From NCBI GenBank assembly GCA_036426205.1, contig CM071570.1, positions 69,589,585-69,653,584 on the forward strand: a stretch of 64,000 nucleotides of DNA, given 5' to 3'. The notes below the pieces were generated by a model. It ran no database searches. It had not been told where the DNA came from and saw nothing but the letters and a program-made list of their open reading frames with translations. Position numbers and translations under genes: made by a program. Origin of the DNA: Ascaphus truei (Eukaryota > Chordata > Amphibia > Anura > Ascaphidae). This document shows, piece after piece, positions 1 to 9,847 of this stretch; positions within the stretch are counted from its first letter, which is position 1, and every line of letters starts with the position of its first letter.

Positions 1-187
1 TACATTAGTTAGGTCATGTCTAAACTTGGCGCTACTCTCATCCAGACCCTGAAATAGGCTTTTCCAAGGATGGGTAACACCATAATTGGATATGGTTTAA
101 CTAACATAGTCTAGTTCCCTTTCCTTACTTTTTCAACTTGAGTTATAGACCATTTCAGGTTTTGGATCGGAGTACCACTAATACATG

Positions 188-245
188 CTTAATGTCACGT
201 TATATCAAGATAAAGCAACATTATGCTTAATAACGTGACATAAGC
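188..245. repeat. Imperfect inverted repeat
   Basis: The arm at 188-204 (GCTTAATGTCACGTTAT) is the reverse complement, with one missing base, of 230-245. A loop of about 25 bp separates them. This is probably the end of a decayed fold-back transposon; no target duplication was identified. Confidence 0.7.
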
Positions 246-391
246 CTATGCTAAAGAGATGTACAAAGACATTAATTTTTGCATAAAATTAGCTTTTGAG
301 GATAACGCATTATCATCAGTAAAATAAACATCTGTTCCTGTTTCAGGTAGCGTCACTTTATGGCGGTCATGCACTAGCTCCGATAGGTTGT

Positions 392-478
392 TTTTAGAAT
401 GCAAAGTGCTCTTAGAACGTGATGTTGCGCTGAACACGATTCACTAAGCCACACAAACAGGCACTTTGCGTTCTAAAA
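392..478. repeat. Imperfect inverted repeat
   Basis: The arms at 392-409 and 461-478 (core GAATGCAAAGTGC against GCACTTTGCGTTC) face each other across about 51 bp. The structure is consistent with a MITE or fold-back remnant. Confidence 0.6.
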
Positions 479-689
479 GTGACTTTTTCGGGAAATTTTT
501 CTAAGTCCAATTTTGCTCGTTCGTTACCCTGTTTGCGTTAAATTCTGCCCTTAAGCGGGATGCACTAAGCTACGCAACCATAGTGTACGCGGAAGTTGCG
601 TTGAACAAAACACGTCAGCTCAAGGTAGACGCAAAAAAAGCAGAACTTAGAAATATGTATTGGTTTACATTTTTGCATGCGCAAAACCC

Positions 690-782
690 ATACAACAGGC
701 AGGCGGGTTGCCCCGGCTGACCCCGCGGCCGTCCCGGGGTCCCCGCGGGAGTCCCTGGGTACCCGTGGGCCTGCGGTACCAA
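690..782. repeat. GC-rich cassette of repeat R1
   Basis: Short G/C-run phrases (CCCCGCGG, CCCGGGGTCC, CCCTGGGTACCCG) sit abruptly inside AT-rich DNA and end at GCGGTACCAA, the reverse complement of the R1 boundary phrase. This is a short version of the GC minisatellite seen at 51551-51790 and 56203-56450. The proline/glycine-rich translation at 615-809 is a by-product. Confidence 0.65.
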
Positions 783-1034
783 TGTTGTGCCTACAAAAAT
801 ACTAAACAATATTTCTAACTAAATACACCCTCTTAACACATACTGTACAGTACAATAATGTGCAAAATAAGTATTATCCAGATATGGATAATAGATTATT
901 TGCCAATTATTAAACACTGCATTAGAATACATAATAAAGTTAATAAATACAGTAACTTACCACACAGCAGGTCCCTCTGTCCTCCGTTGCATATACAGTA
1001 TACAGTACATAATAAAGACATTCTAATGGCCCCT

Positions 1035-1085
1035 AACCCCTTAATCACCTTAGCGGTTACTAACCGCTATAGTCATTAAGGGGTT
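1035..1085. repeat. Terminal-type hairpin of repeat R1
   Basis: The arm AACCCCTTAATCACCTTAGC faces GCTATAGTCATTAAGGGGTT around an AACCGCTA-type tip. A decayed equivalent occurs at about 55860-55915, and a related stem (CATTACC, TAGCGGCT) at 49948-49985. Confidence 0.75.
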
Positions 1086-1683
1086 AACCCACCCTGGCCC
1101 CATACAAACCCGGGAGGCCTAAGCACCCACCCCGACTGACTACACCCACCCTGTACCCATTGAATAGTATAGTGGTACATCATACCCATATAAATAATAT
1201 ATGGGCATGATAAGCCTCTATAGCACTCAATGAATGGGCCCCCTAATTACAATACATTAATGCACCAGATACACAATAATAAAACATAACTCCAAAAAAA
1301 CACACTTCACTAAATAAAAACAGTAGCCAGCTAATCCAATGAATACAAGCAATAACAACATCAACATGAATTAATTAAACCATTAACAACAAACCAATTA
1401 ATTCCAAAACCAACTCAAAATGAATAGTAACCTAAACAATCAAACCATTAATTACTACAACATTATGAATTTAAAATAAAATAAAGAAATACATTCAAAC
1501 ATCTCTGAAAAACCAAAAAACGCATTAGCTAAACTCATACAACATTACTACAAACGAAGACCAATCGCAACACTGTATTACCATTAAGCAGAAAAAAAAC
1601 AAACAATGACATCACATAAGAAACTGAAATAAAAAAACCACCAGCAATACCAAGCCAGAAATGCCCCCCAAATATTGTCATAA

Positions 1684-1727
1684 TAATGTATTAATCTGTA
1701 CCCTAAAGGGGTACAGATAATATATTA
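1684..1727. repeat. 20-bp stem-loop
   Basis: TAATGTATTAATCTGTACCC at 1684-1703 pairs almost perfectly with 1708-1727 across a four-base loop. It lies at the outer edge of R1 copy A and may mark its terminus. Confidence 0.75.
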
Positions 1728-1740
1728 TCAGTTCAATGTG

Positions 1741-2395
1741 CCTCCCCCAAAAAAAAAAACACATCCAATGAAAAAACCTGTTAAAAAAGACATTAAAAAC
1801 ATTCAAATATTACTTACCTTTAGAAGCGGTGGCCTCCGACTCCCGGGAAACAGGAAGCTCACGTACCTTGAAGGCCTCCAACAGCATCCGATGCCATCCG
1901 CCATGAAGATCCGGATCAGGCACCCAAATCTTCTTTTTTCTTTCTTTAATCCCCTTCTTCTATCTTCATCTGTCACCATACACTATACATTTTGCAAAAA
2001 TTACATTGGCAAAAAATGATCTCTCTGTCAACAGTCGTGGTGAATTTTTGCTAACGTTTAAGACATTAATGCATTTGTTTTGTGTAAATTCTAATGTCCA
2101 GACAATGTGACATTCCTTCTCTCAGCTGTACAGGTGACTTTTTCACAAAAAGTTAACAAGCAGCAAAAATCCAATATTAGTCTGTTTCAAAAACTTTCTT
2201 GAAGTGATGAGTGATAAAGAGTGAAGGAGAAAATCACTATCACAACATATAATCATTTGATTAGCAACGAACTCTGCTTGAAAAACTAAGATGGGGGAGC
2301 TGTCCACAAAGTTTGTACTTAAAAATCTGCTGAAGTGTGTGCATGTGATGTCATGCAATCAGATCTGATATATAAAAAAAAATGAAGGGTTGAAT
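1741..2395. other. No gene seen
   Basis: A-rich then mixed sequence with short chance frames only. I recognise no repeat family or exon. Confidence 0.5.
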
Positions 2396-2399
2396 ATAT

Positions 2400-2446
<47 letters not shown>

Positions 2447-2457
2447 ATATATATATC
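2395..2457. repeat. (TA)n microsatellite
   Basis: An almost uninterrupted TA dinucleotide run. The Tyr/Ile frame across it is spurious. Confidence 0.95.
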
Positions 2458-4650
2458 AATCTGTTTGTAGTATACCAATTTTTAAACACAACGGACATGT
2501 ACAAGTACAGTATGTAATATATTTAATGATTTCTGAAGAATCGTATCTTGTCCAACGCAGTAAATATTTCTTGAGATGCTTTATTGATCCCGTGTTTTGA
2601 TTTTGGTTTTGCCTCTAAAAATAGTTTGGAGTCTTTTGTTTTGGTCTGGCTTTACCTAAAGTCTATTCACTTTGGTTACATTATACATTAAACAATGTGG
2701 AATTTAATTTCATTCATATTTATAAAGGGATTTTATAAATATAAATTAAACATTAATTAAATGCATTAAATAGAGTTAATTTAATCAATACATATTAAAT
2801 ATATTTGTTTTTGTTGTGATACTCAATGACACACAGGCAACCACTTAATAACACTCATTAACACATTCATAATAATGCTCAATGTCACAGACACAGAAAA
2901 ACATCTGATGTTGCCTGTGGTTATAATGCTGTAGCCTGAACGGGAAAAAGCTGCCTATGGACACTGGTAAGCCAATAGCCTTAGCTTCAAAGGAGACCCG
3001 CAAGGGAGAGACCGCCCTTCAGGGAGTGAGAAGGCTACAGGAGCGAGGTAGACAGGGAAACCGACAGGGGGAGAGCCGGGAAAAGAGTCCTGTGCCAGGT
3101 GGCTGCGGAGGGCCCGGCCACCCGGTGCTAGCCGGGCCTAACTTCTGAGTCCAGCTGCTGAGTGGCCGGGCCTCTGGTTTCCGCCACCGGGCCCCAGCTC
3201 TCCCCAGCTGGTGCCTTGTACCATGAAGTTAGCATCAGCTTCCAGTGTGCACTAGTGGGGGGAATGGTGAGAGACAGAGGGGGCAGAAATACATGTGTGA
3301 AAGGGGAGGGCTCGCTAGGCCGCCAACACGGGGGGGAGTGGAGGGAGGAGGGTTGCACCGAATGGGGGCACTTGGCCATAAGCTCTACGTTCTGGGCCCA
3401 AGAAATCTATATACGGCCCTGGAGGGTAAAAGGACTCTGAGAGGAGTGAAGTTGCAATAAACCTCACACAGCCTCACTTCAGCTAAGTAGTGGAAACGTG
3501 AATAAATAAAAAAAAAAAGTGTGCCGACATCAAAAAATACTAAATAATAACTAGGACAAAAACCACCCCCTAATTCAAAGATCAGGGAAATATGTGAAAG
3601 TGTTGCTTGTACTCCAATAACTGGGCTACAAGAGTTTCAATAATGGCCACTCTGGAGCATCTGAGGACCCTTTCAGTGATTTGGGCACCAGTAATTGCAG
3701 ACACATTAATAATATAAAAGAGTTTATTCAACTGTCTAAGCACTGTGATATGTAGTTTAATGTTGTTGCATATCAAGAGTGGTGCCAATCACATGTTGGA
3801 CCTTGCCATCCCAAGAACAGGTGTTGTTAGGGTAATTGTACTATGCCCAGCAACCACTAACACACCCAAGATGTTGTAGTTCTATAACAACAAATCAGCA
3901 TAAAAATAACTGTAGTTAACTTCATGTTTATAACATCCCAAGAAAGGATACAACTGTATTTTGAGCTCAGTAAAGAGATTATAGAGATGTTCTCCCAGGA
4001 AAAGTGGTCACAAAATATTTGTTCAAAGAAAAATCCTTACAGTGCATGTGATATTTCAATACTATACAAAGCCCATACAACTGGAGGATAGGTATGTAAA
4101 TATCCAGTCCTTGTCATCAGAATGATGGAAATACTAAATAAAAATGTCTGTCAGTGGTTAAGACTAACCAACCCTGATCCGCTGATCTAGCTAACTATAT
4201 AACATGGCACTGGAGACCTGTCACTTGATGAAACTACACACCCTGATTTCTTGCTGGTCCCAGCCTTCCAGTGTAAAACACTGGGAGTTAAGATCACTGT
4301 GTCCAGTCTCCTATTAGAAAATATCCTCGGCTTGGCAAGTGCCTACTAGCGAAGTAATCGGAACCACCCCTCGAGGAGTCTTACTAGTATTGTCCAGGTA
4401 CATAATGGAGAAAAGTTGCCTAAGATCTCGGACGCTGAACTCCGCTTCCCTCCATAGTCCTGTATCTTCTTTGCATGTACTTCTTGTCACGCCGATCGAG
4501 ATTAGGGTGAAAATTAAATCCCGGGCTTATGCACTGCTCCTTTAACAACGGCCAAAACATACAAAAAAACAAACAAAAGAACGGCCACGTTGGAGATATA
4601 AGTAAATCTTTACTCCAGCCCCTCTAAGAATCTGGGTGGGTAGCTAAGCT
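2458..4650. other. Gene-free; GC-rich island at about 2940-3430
   Basis: The flanks are AT-rich single-copy-looking sequence. The interval 2940-3430 is markedly GC-rich, with repeated GGCCGGGCC-like phrases and overlapping frames on both strands, none with a recognisable domain. It may be a decayed GC-rich transposon, but I see no clear termini. Confidence 0.4.
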
Positions 4651-4654
4651 GGTT

Positions 4655-4746
4655 ACACCCCTCACACACCACACACACACATCACAACACAACACACACA
4701 AACACACAGACACACACACAAGACAAACACCAACACACACACCAGC

Positions 4747-4777
<31 letters not shown>

Positions 4778-4822
4778 AACACACACACACACACAAACAC
4801 ACACACAATATACAACACGCCA
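4655..4822. repeat. (CA)n microsatellite, interrupted
   Basis: About 165 bp of CACACA with AACA and CCA interruptions. It yields overlapping Cys/Val frames on the minus strand that are artefacts. Confidence 0.95.
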
Positions 4823-5119
4823 TATATAAAGACGCATTGACACACTGACGTCATCCACGAGGTCCGTGGATACAGGACTGATCCATGCCGACGATTGCCT
4901 TGCCAGAGGGCTTGTACCACACGGAGCCACTTTCCGAGACAGCCAGGTGGTAGGACAGCTTTACAGAGTTCACTTTACCGGACTTACTGTTGGGACAGAC
5001 ATCCTGATTATGCAAGACCGGTCGATGCCACCAAACGACGCTGCAGACACAACCAGATGGAGGTGATTTCTATCACACAATGTGATTATTGTACTTTTTG
5101 TACGGTCATTTAGGTGCAT

Positions 5120-5310
5120 TTCTTATACCCTCCTCCCCTTACCCTCATTAAATTACACATTTTACGCTAGGGAGTGTGCGCTGCTCCTCCTTTTTCGTTT
5201 AGATTCCCTGTGGATCGTGGTTGTCCACTATGAGAGCCAGCGGGAGACCCTCTAACCAGAACCCACAATACTACTGGACTTATCTTTGAGCGACGCGTTT
5301 CACACTCTTT
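5120..5310. repeat. Decayed hammerhead-family repeat fragment
   Basis: Contains TTTACGCTAGGGAGTGTGCG at 5161, resembling the TTTACGCTATG/GTGCGC motif at the distal end of the hammerhead repeats. GACGCGTTTCAC at 5291 is the complement of the hammerhead core GAAACGCGTC. The two motifs are in unusual relative orientation and no stem II could be drawn, so this is a scrambled remnant rather than a ribozyme. Confidence 0.45.
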
Positions 5311-5544
5311 TCTTTTTTCCATTATATATTGTTATTATCTTATGACAATTTACTTTATGGTTTACAGTTTTTTTTAATATAGATTGGGTTTACTATTTAT
5401 TATTTATCACTAGTAATAGTTTATTATAGTTTAGATTTTATTTATTAGCTAGTCATATAACAAACTGATAATACCATAAACAGAGGCGCTGTGGTTTTCT
5501 TTTTTCTGTTTTTATATACAGTATATTATATTTCTAGATAATAC

Positions 5545-5780
5545 ACACACACACACGCACACCATAGATAGATATATATATATAATATATACTATATATA
5601 GGTGTGTGTGTGTGTGTGATGTATCTAGATATAATATATGTATATATATATATATATAGTATATCTATATAATATATATATAATAATATATTATATATAT
5701 TATATTATATATATATATTATATATATATATAATGATATATATATATATATATCATATATATATTATATATATAATATTA
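5545..5780. repeat. Compound (CA)n/(TA)n/(GT)n microsatellite
   Basis: CACACACA, then TA-rich sequence, GTGTGTGTG, and roughly 140 bp of TA/ATA repeats. The complementary CA and GT tracts can fold back on each other. Confidence 0.95.
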
Positions 5781-6445
5781 CAAAACTTGGAAAGGCACAA
5801 TCCAAAATGTATACCCTACAATCACATGTCACCGAAAATCAAAAATAGAGTCATAGAGGAAGAAGAGCAATTGCGCAAAACATAATTACGGTCCCTTAAG
5901 GGGGACAAACAGAGGATCCTGCCTCAGCACCCCACTCCTACGATTTCTGCCAGATTGCCTTTCAATGGGAAGGTGGGGTAGCGAGGATTATGTGCAGACT
6001 TAAAGGATTCTATTAGCCCCACAGCGCCGTCACCTGGTAAAATTAGCATAATGAGTTATCTCGATCGACTAAGGAGTGTAAATAGAGAATAACCTACTGC
6101 GCATGTATCCAGCGATGTCATCAGAAAAAGCCCAGCAGTGCAGGACAATACGCTGCAACACTATCCTTAGATATAAGGCAGAGACTGGCAAATGGTCTCC
6201 TCACATGGCGATGTGCGCATGGCGCGGTGACTTCATCGGGAAATACCCGATACTTAGTAACGTCGCTCACTTCCCTACTCACACTAAGCCAAAAGCAAGA
6301 CCGATCATACAGTAAGAAGAAACGTCCCAGGTTCACAGGACCCGGATGGGGCAGCGGCAACAGCATGCAGCACTACCCGGAATCTGGGCAGCTCTTCTTC
6401 CCTGTCTCTGCTTCCTGCTTCCGTCTTGCGCGAGCAAGGCTCCAT
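5781..6445. other. No gene seen
   Basis: Mixed-composition sequence with several short frames but no domain and no recognisable repeat boundary. Confidence 0.45.
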
Positions 6446-7155
6446 TAAAGAGGCAGTGTGTGAGTGTGGGTGTGTGTATTTGACTGGTGGAGACTGTATA
6501 TGTGTGGGTGTCAGTGCTGTCAGTGTGGGTGTGCCCGTGTGCTGTGAGTGTGTATGTGTTTTGCGTGAGTGTGTGCAGTGTGCTGTGAGTGTGTGCTGTG
6601 AGTGTAGGCGTGTGCTGTGCAGTGTGATGTGAGTGTGTGCAGTGTGCTGTGAGTGTGTGCAGGTGTGCTGGAGTGGAGTGTGTGAGTGTGCCTATGAATG
6701 TATGCAGTGTGCTGTGAGTGGTGCAGTGTGCGGTGAGAGTATATGCAGTGGGCTGCGATGTATGCAGTGTCTGTGAGGTGTGTCTGTGGAGTTGTATGCA
6801 GTGTGCTGTGTGTTTCAGTGGTTCAGGGTGTTTGTGGCATTGGTGGTCATGTGAGTGTGTGTTGTATGTCTGTGTGTGTGCAGTGTGGACAGTGTGTCTA
6901 TGCGTTGCGTGTGCTGTGAGTGTATGCAGTGTACTGTGAGTGTTATGCAGCTGTGCTGTGAGGTTGTGTCTGTGTGTGTGCAGGTGCGATGTGCAGTGTT
7001 CGTGTGAGGTGTGGGCAGTGTGCTGGAGTGTGTGCAGTGACTGTGAGTGTATGCAGCGTGCTTGCCTGTTAATGTAGCAGTATGCTTTGTGTTTTGTGCA
7101 TGGTGCTCTGTGAATGTATGCAGTTGTGCGATTTTGTGTGCACTGTGTGTGCAAA
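6446..7155. repeat. Degenerate TG-rich minisatellite
   Basis: About 700 bp of permuted GTGTGCTGTGAGTGTATGCA units of roughly 20 bp with many single-base changes. The 273-aa minus-strand frame across it reads as endless His-Thr-Ser-Leu and is a repeat artefact. Confidence 0.9.
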
Positions 7156-7206
7156 AAAAAAAAAACACCTTTTTAAAAATGTTTTTTTTTTTAATTCGGG
7201 GGTCCA

Positions 7207-7275
7207 CAGCTCAAACCCCGCTTTATAAGCGTCCGCGTTGTAGCGGATGGCGCTAGTATAACGGGGGTTGAGCTG
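7207..7275. mobile_element. 69-bp TIR mini-element
   Basis: Starts CAGCTCAAACCCCGCTTTAT and ends in the near reverse complement TATAACGGGGGTTGAGCTG. The centre is an inner GCGTCCGC/GCGGATGGCG fold. Matching ends of about 20 bp with almost nothing between them suggest a hAT-type or similar MITE reduced to its termini. The target duplication is unclear. Confidence 0.6.
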
Positions 7276-7407
7276 TATATAATCATATACATATGTATAT
7301 ATATAATATATATAGCTTGCTTGTGGAGGGTTTTTTGTCATTTTTGTACTCACCATAACTTAACTCAGTAGGGATAACCCCCATCCATTAGCTTCGTTTG
7401 CAAGCCA

Positions 7408-7466
7408 GTTAATCACCCCCACTTATAGAACCATTAAGGTCGAAACGTGTCCTTGTGGGGGTTATC
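7408..7466 (+). ncRNA. Degenerate hammerhead-like motif with long stem I
   Basis: ACCCCCAC (7414-7421) can pair with GTGGGGGT (7455-7462) as an 8-bp stem I. Between them lie CUUAUAGA (a degenerate CUGANGA), stem II ACC-AUUAA-GGU, and CGAAACGUGUC with a GUC cleavage-type triplet. The core has lost consensus bases, so self-cleavage is unlikely. Confidence 0.4.
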
Positions 7467-7740
7467 GATTGCACACCTTAACCTGCGTGTGCTCAAAGCT
7501 GTGACCATGCAGCAAGCTTAGCCTATAGGGAACCATGTTAAAAATGGTTTTGAAGCAAAAAGTGTGCTCATTGCATGTCATTTCCCAGAATCCCTTGATG
7601 CAGTGGAAAGATGGTGTGCTGGCTGATAATGGTGAAAGGCGGGGTTGCAGACCTGCCTAAGACATGCAGATGAGCATACAGTGTATTACATTGCATATAT
7701 ATATATATTATAATAAACACAACAAAAAGAAACAACATGG
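7467..7740. repeat. Tail of hammerhead-type repeat plus (TA)n
   Basis: Non-coding sequence with TTTCCCAGAATCCCTTGATG, resembling the vertebrate ZNF143-type phrase, ending in a TA run at 7694-7719. No ORF. Assigned to the preceding hammerhead-like motif by adjacency only. Confidence 0.35.
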
Positions 7741-7968
7741 GGCCCAACCTAAACCACTAAATGAATGTAAATGATGAAAAAAAACCTACACTATACAAGG
7801 TGGGAAACATAGTACAAACAAACACAAACATATAAAAAATAGAAAGATGAAAAGTCCTGAAAAAATATATAATAAAAAATATACAAATCCCTAAAAAATA
7901 CTCCAATTGCTATCCAAAAGAGTCTCTGCAGCCTGATTGAAGGGACACAACTTCCTTGAAGATATCAA

Positions 7969-8245
7969 AAAACACAGAAAAAAAACAGGCGCACTCATGC
8001 GTAAAAGGTATAACAATATATTTATGGAGTCAAGGATGTAAAAAGCACACTCACAAACAAGACTTAAAAAAAGCATTTTGAGTAAAAACTAGCCAGCCAG
8101 AGCAGAAACCCCGGTAGCAGATGACTTAGTATAGTATCGTGTGTAGGTACACTGCAGCAGCCTCTATGGACAACTCGGAGACGGGGGAACCGAGGAACGC
8201 CGCCTTCCTTCAATCCTGCGTCACACAGTGAGTACTCAGCTCCAG
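7969..8245 (-). repeat. Left arm of inverted hammerhead-repeat pair
   Basis: Matches the reverse complement of 8540-8817. Shared phrases include the distal end (AAACAGGCGCACTCATGCGT), CAGATGACTTAGTATAGTAT and CACACAGTGAGTACTCAGCT. Divergence is moderate, so the pair is old. A hammerhead motif lies in the spacer. Confidence 0.8.
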
Positions 8246-8312
8246 TATACCTTACATGACGTGTTGTGACCGATAGCAATTAGGAGTCTTCTTGCCTGAT
8301 TGGTTCATCTAC

Positions 8313-8320
8313 TATAAAAA
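8313..8320 (+). promoter_or_regulatory. TATA-like box upstream of hammerhead
   Basis: TATAAAAA lies 31 bp before the CUGAUGA core at 8344, so a start about 25-30 bp downstream would place the hammerhead at the transcript's 5' end. Equivalent boxes precede most other hammerhead motifs in this window. Promoter function is inferred. Confidence 0.45.
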
Positions 8321-8337
8321 TATGCCCCATCATGCCT

Positions 8338-8383
8338 TTACTCCTGATGAAGTCTCTTTGAGACGAAACGCATAGAGAGTGTT
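8338..8383 (+). ncRNA. Hammerhead ribozyme motif (type I, minimal stem III)
   Basis: Stem I is CUC (8341-8343) with GAG (8375-8377). The catalytic box CUGAUGA is at 8344-8350. Stem II is GUCUC-UUU-GAGAC at 8352-8364. The GAAA box is at 8365-8368, followed by a very short stem III CGCAU and cleavage triplet AUA at 8372-8374. Every conserved hammerhead core position visible by eye is intact. This layout, with an almost absent stem III, is the form described for hammerheads in Penelope-like retroelements, which are thought to act as dimers. Confidence 0.75.
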
Positions 8384-8539
8384 GTGTGGAGGTTTTACTG
8401 CCCAGTTTTATTATATTCATCACTGGTGGTACAGCAATTATTGCGTTTTGGAAGTTACTCTACAGCTGTCCACTCGTTGACATACATTGGAACTTTTCCA
8501 GTCGAATCCATGAAGTCACTGAGTTCTCGCGGTGTTATC

Positions 8540-8817
8540 TGTAGCTGAGTACTCACTGTGTGACGGACGGAGTGATGAGAGGAAGCGCGCGTCCTCGGGT
8601 TCCCCGGGCTCCGGAGGTGTCATAGAGGCGGATGCAGTGTACCCACACGGATACTATATCCCAAGTCATCTGCTACGGGTTCCTGCGTCTGTGGCTGAGT
8701 TTTAATCAAAATGCTTTTTATTAAAGTATGTGTGAGTGTGCATTTTTTTATCCTTGAATCCAAATATATGTTAACCTTTTACGCTATGAGTGCGCCTGTT
8801 TTTTCTGTGTTTAATAT
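8540..8817 (+). repeat. Right arm of inverted hammerhead-repeat pair
   Basis: Reverse complement of 7969-8245. It follows the hammerhead in the same orientation and ends with TTTTACGCTATGAGTGCGCC at 8778-8797 and a T-rich tail that runs straight into a TA microsatellite. This ending recurs in other copies. Confidence 0.8.
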
Positions 8818-8852
8818 TATATATACTATATATATATATATATATATATATA
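8818..8852. repeat. (TA)n microsatellite
   Basis: A TA run that begins at the end of the hammerhead repeat and stops at the start of the next fold-back repeat. Confidence 0.95.
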
Positions 8853-9098
8853 GTGCAGAATAAATGAGTTCTCAGTATTCGGTGATACCTTTTTTATGGA
8901 CTAACAATTTATGTCATAGACAAGCTTTGAGAGTCTCTCTCTTTAGGTCAAGCAAAATACAGTAGAAGAAGAGAGGAGAACTTCGAAAGCTTGTCCTATG
9001 ACATAAATTGTTAGTCCAATAAAAAGGTGAGCACCGAATACTGAAGAAATCATTTATCTGCACTATCGCAACTGGACTAACACGGCTATTTTCTGCTT
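8852..9098. repeat. Fold-back repeat with GGACTAACACGGCTA tail
   Basis: The arms 8852-8935 and 8985-9063 share GACATAAATTGTTAGTCC, AAGCTTGTC and CAGTATTCGGTG in inverted order. The right side continues as CAACTGGACTAACACGGCTA. Similar AATAAAAAGGT / GGACTAACACGGCTA sequences are widespread in vertebrate genomes. No coding capacity. Confidence 0.65.
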
Positions 9099-9153
9099 AT
9101 ATATATAATATATATAATATTATATCACACACAACACCCACCAAACACACACA

Positions 9154-9198
<45 letters not shown>
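9096..9198. repeat. (TA)n/(CA)n microsatellite
   Basis: A TA-rich segment followed by about 60 bp of CACACA. Confidence 0.95.
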
Positions 9199-9201
<3 letters not shown>

Positions 9202-9847
9202 TCCAACAAGAAAGTCTCTTATCTGTTTCTGTTGTTGTTGCTGTTGGGGAAGGCTTCTCTGTTCTACTGGGTCAGCATCCTTGTGTGCTATGGCACTCTC
9301 CGTGTCCTGGTTTAGAGGTCTTGTCCCCTTGTCTTGCTGTCAGCATACAGTCCTTCTGTGTGCATCAATACATCACATCGGGTCAGCCCAGTTGTGGGCT
9401 AAGGACATCTGTGCAGTCCTCTTTCTCCTTATGTCAGCCCAAATGTGAGCTAAGGAATCTCTTCTGTTTCTCACATCAGGCTTTTTCTAAGAATCGTAAT
9501 CAGCCAGGTGGAGTATGGTTGATTGCCTGTGGGCAATTAACCAGCACGCTTGCTGGATTTAGAAGCAGTTTCTCTCAAACAGTGATAATTCCCTGTTACA
9601 GAGACCTAGCTGGATATTTCCCAGCTTTGCTGTCAACACAGGAGGGGTTTTGAAGCTTATAGCAATCCAGTCTTCCAACTCAAGCTGATATTGAAGTTTT
9701 TTTTAGGGGAAGATCTGGAAACTTGGAAAGGGATGGCTGTTAAGTTCTCAGTGGTCACTTCGCATACTCAGGGAAAGAGTTCTAGAAAGTGTTACACCCT
9801 CTTATATATCCTCCCCTACAGAAATCACCAGTCCTTGCCCCTTAGAG
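9199..9847. other. No recognised gene
   Basis: A 122-codon plus-strand frame starts at 9285 but shows no domain. Its repeated TCAGCCCA...GAGCTAAGGA phrases suggest LTR-like or other repeat DNA. The stretch near 9800 (TGTTACACCCTC) could be an LTR edge, but no polyadenylation signal or partner end was seen. Confidence 0.35.

Larger units (their letters stand above)
1..614. other. Gene-free AT-rich stretch with two inverted repeats
   Basis: No reading frame here resembles a known protein. The only structure is two short stem-loops, listed separately, and phrases such as CACTAAGC that recur near 440 and 565. This suggests remnants of a fold-back element. Confidence 0.5.
615..1740 (-). repeat. 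Composite interspersed repeat R1, copy A (inverted)
   Basis: Read on the minus strand this block matches 55240-56450 on the plus strand segment by segment. The order is a T-rich, nearly C-free tract (here the G-poor 1270-1740), then a part containing GTGCTATAG and GGCTTATCAT, then GGTTAGGCCTCC-like sequence, a terminal hairpin around ACCGCTA, an AT-rich spacer, the phrase TTGGTACCGCAG, and a GC-rich tandem cassette. Neither copy has an ORF with recognisable protein similarity. The family looks non-autonomous and its class is unknown. Confidence 0.65.

Noticed and set aside
5287..5303. Hammerhead call from GAAACGCGTC alone
   Set aside because: No stem II or CUGANGA-like box can be drawn next to it; kept only as a decayed repeat.
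6333..7154. 273-codon minus-strand ORF, His/Thr/Ser-rich
   Set aside because: It runs through the TG-rich minisatellite; composition and periodicity follow the 20-bp repeat, with no domain.
9199..9810. Minus-strand LTR ending at TGTTACA near 9803
   Set aside because: No AATAAA, no matching TG terminus and no target duplication could be found.
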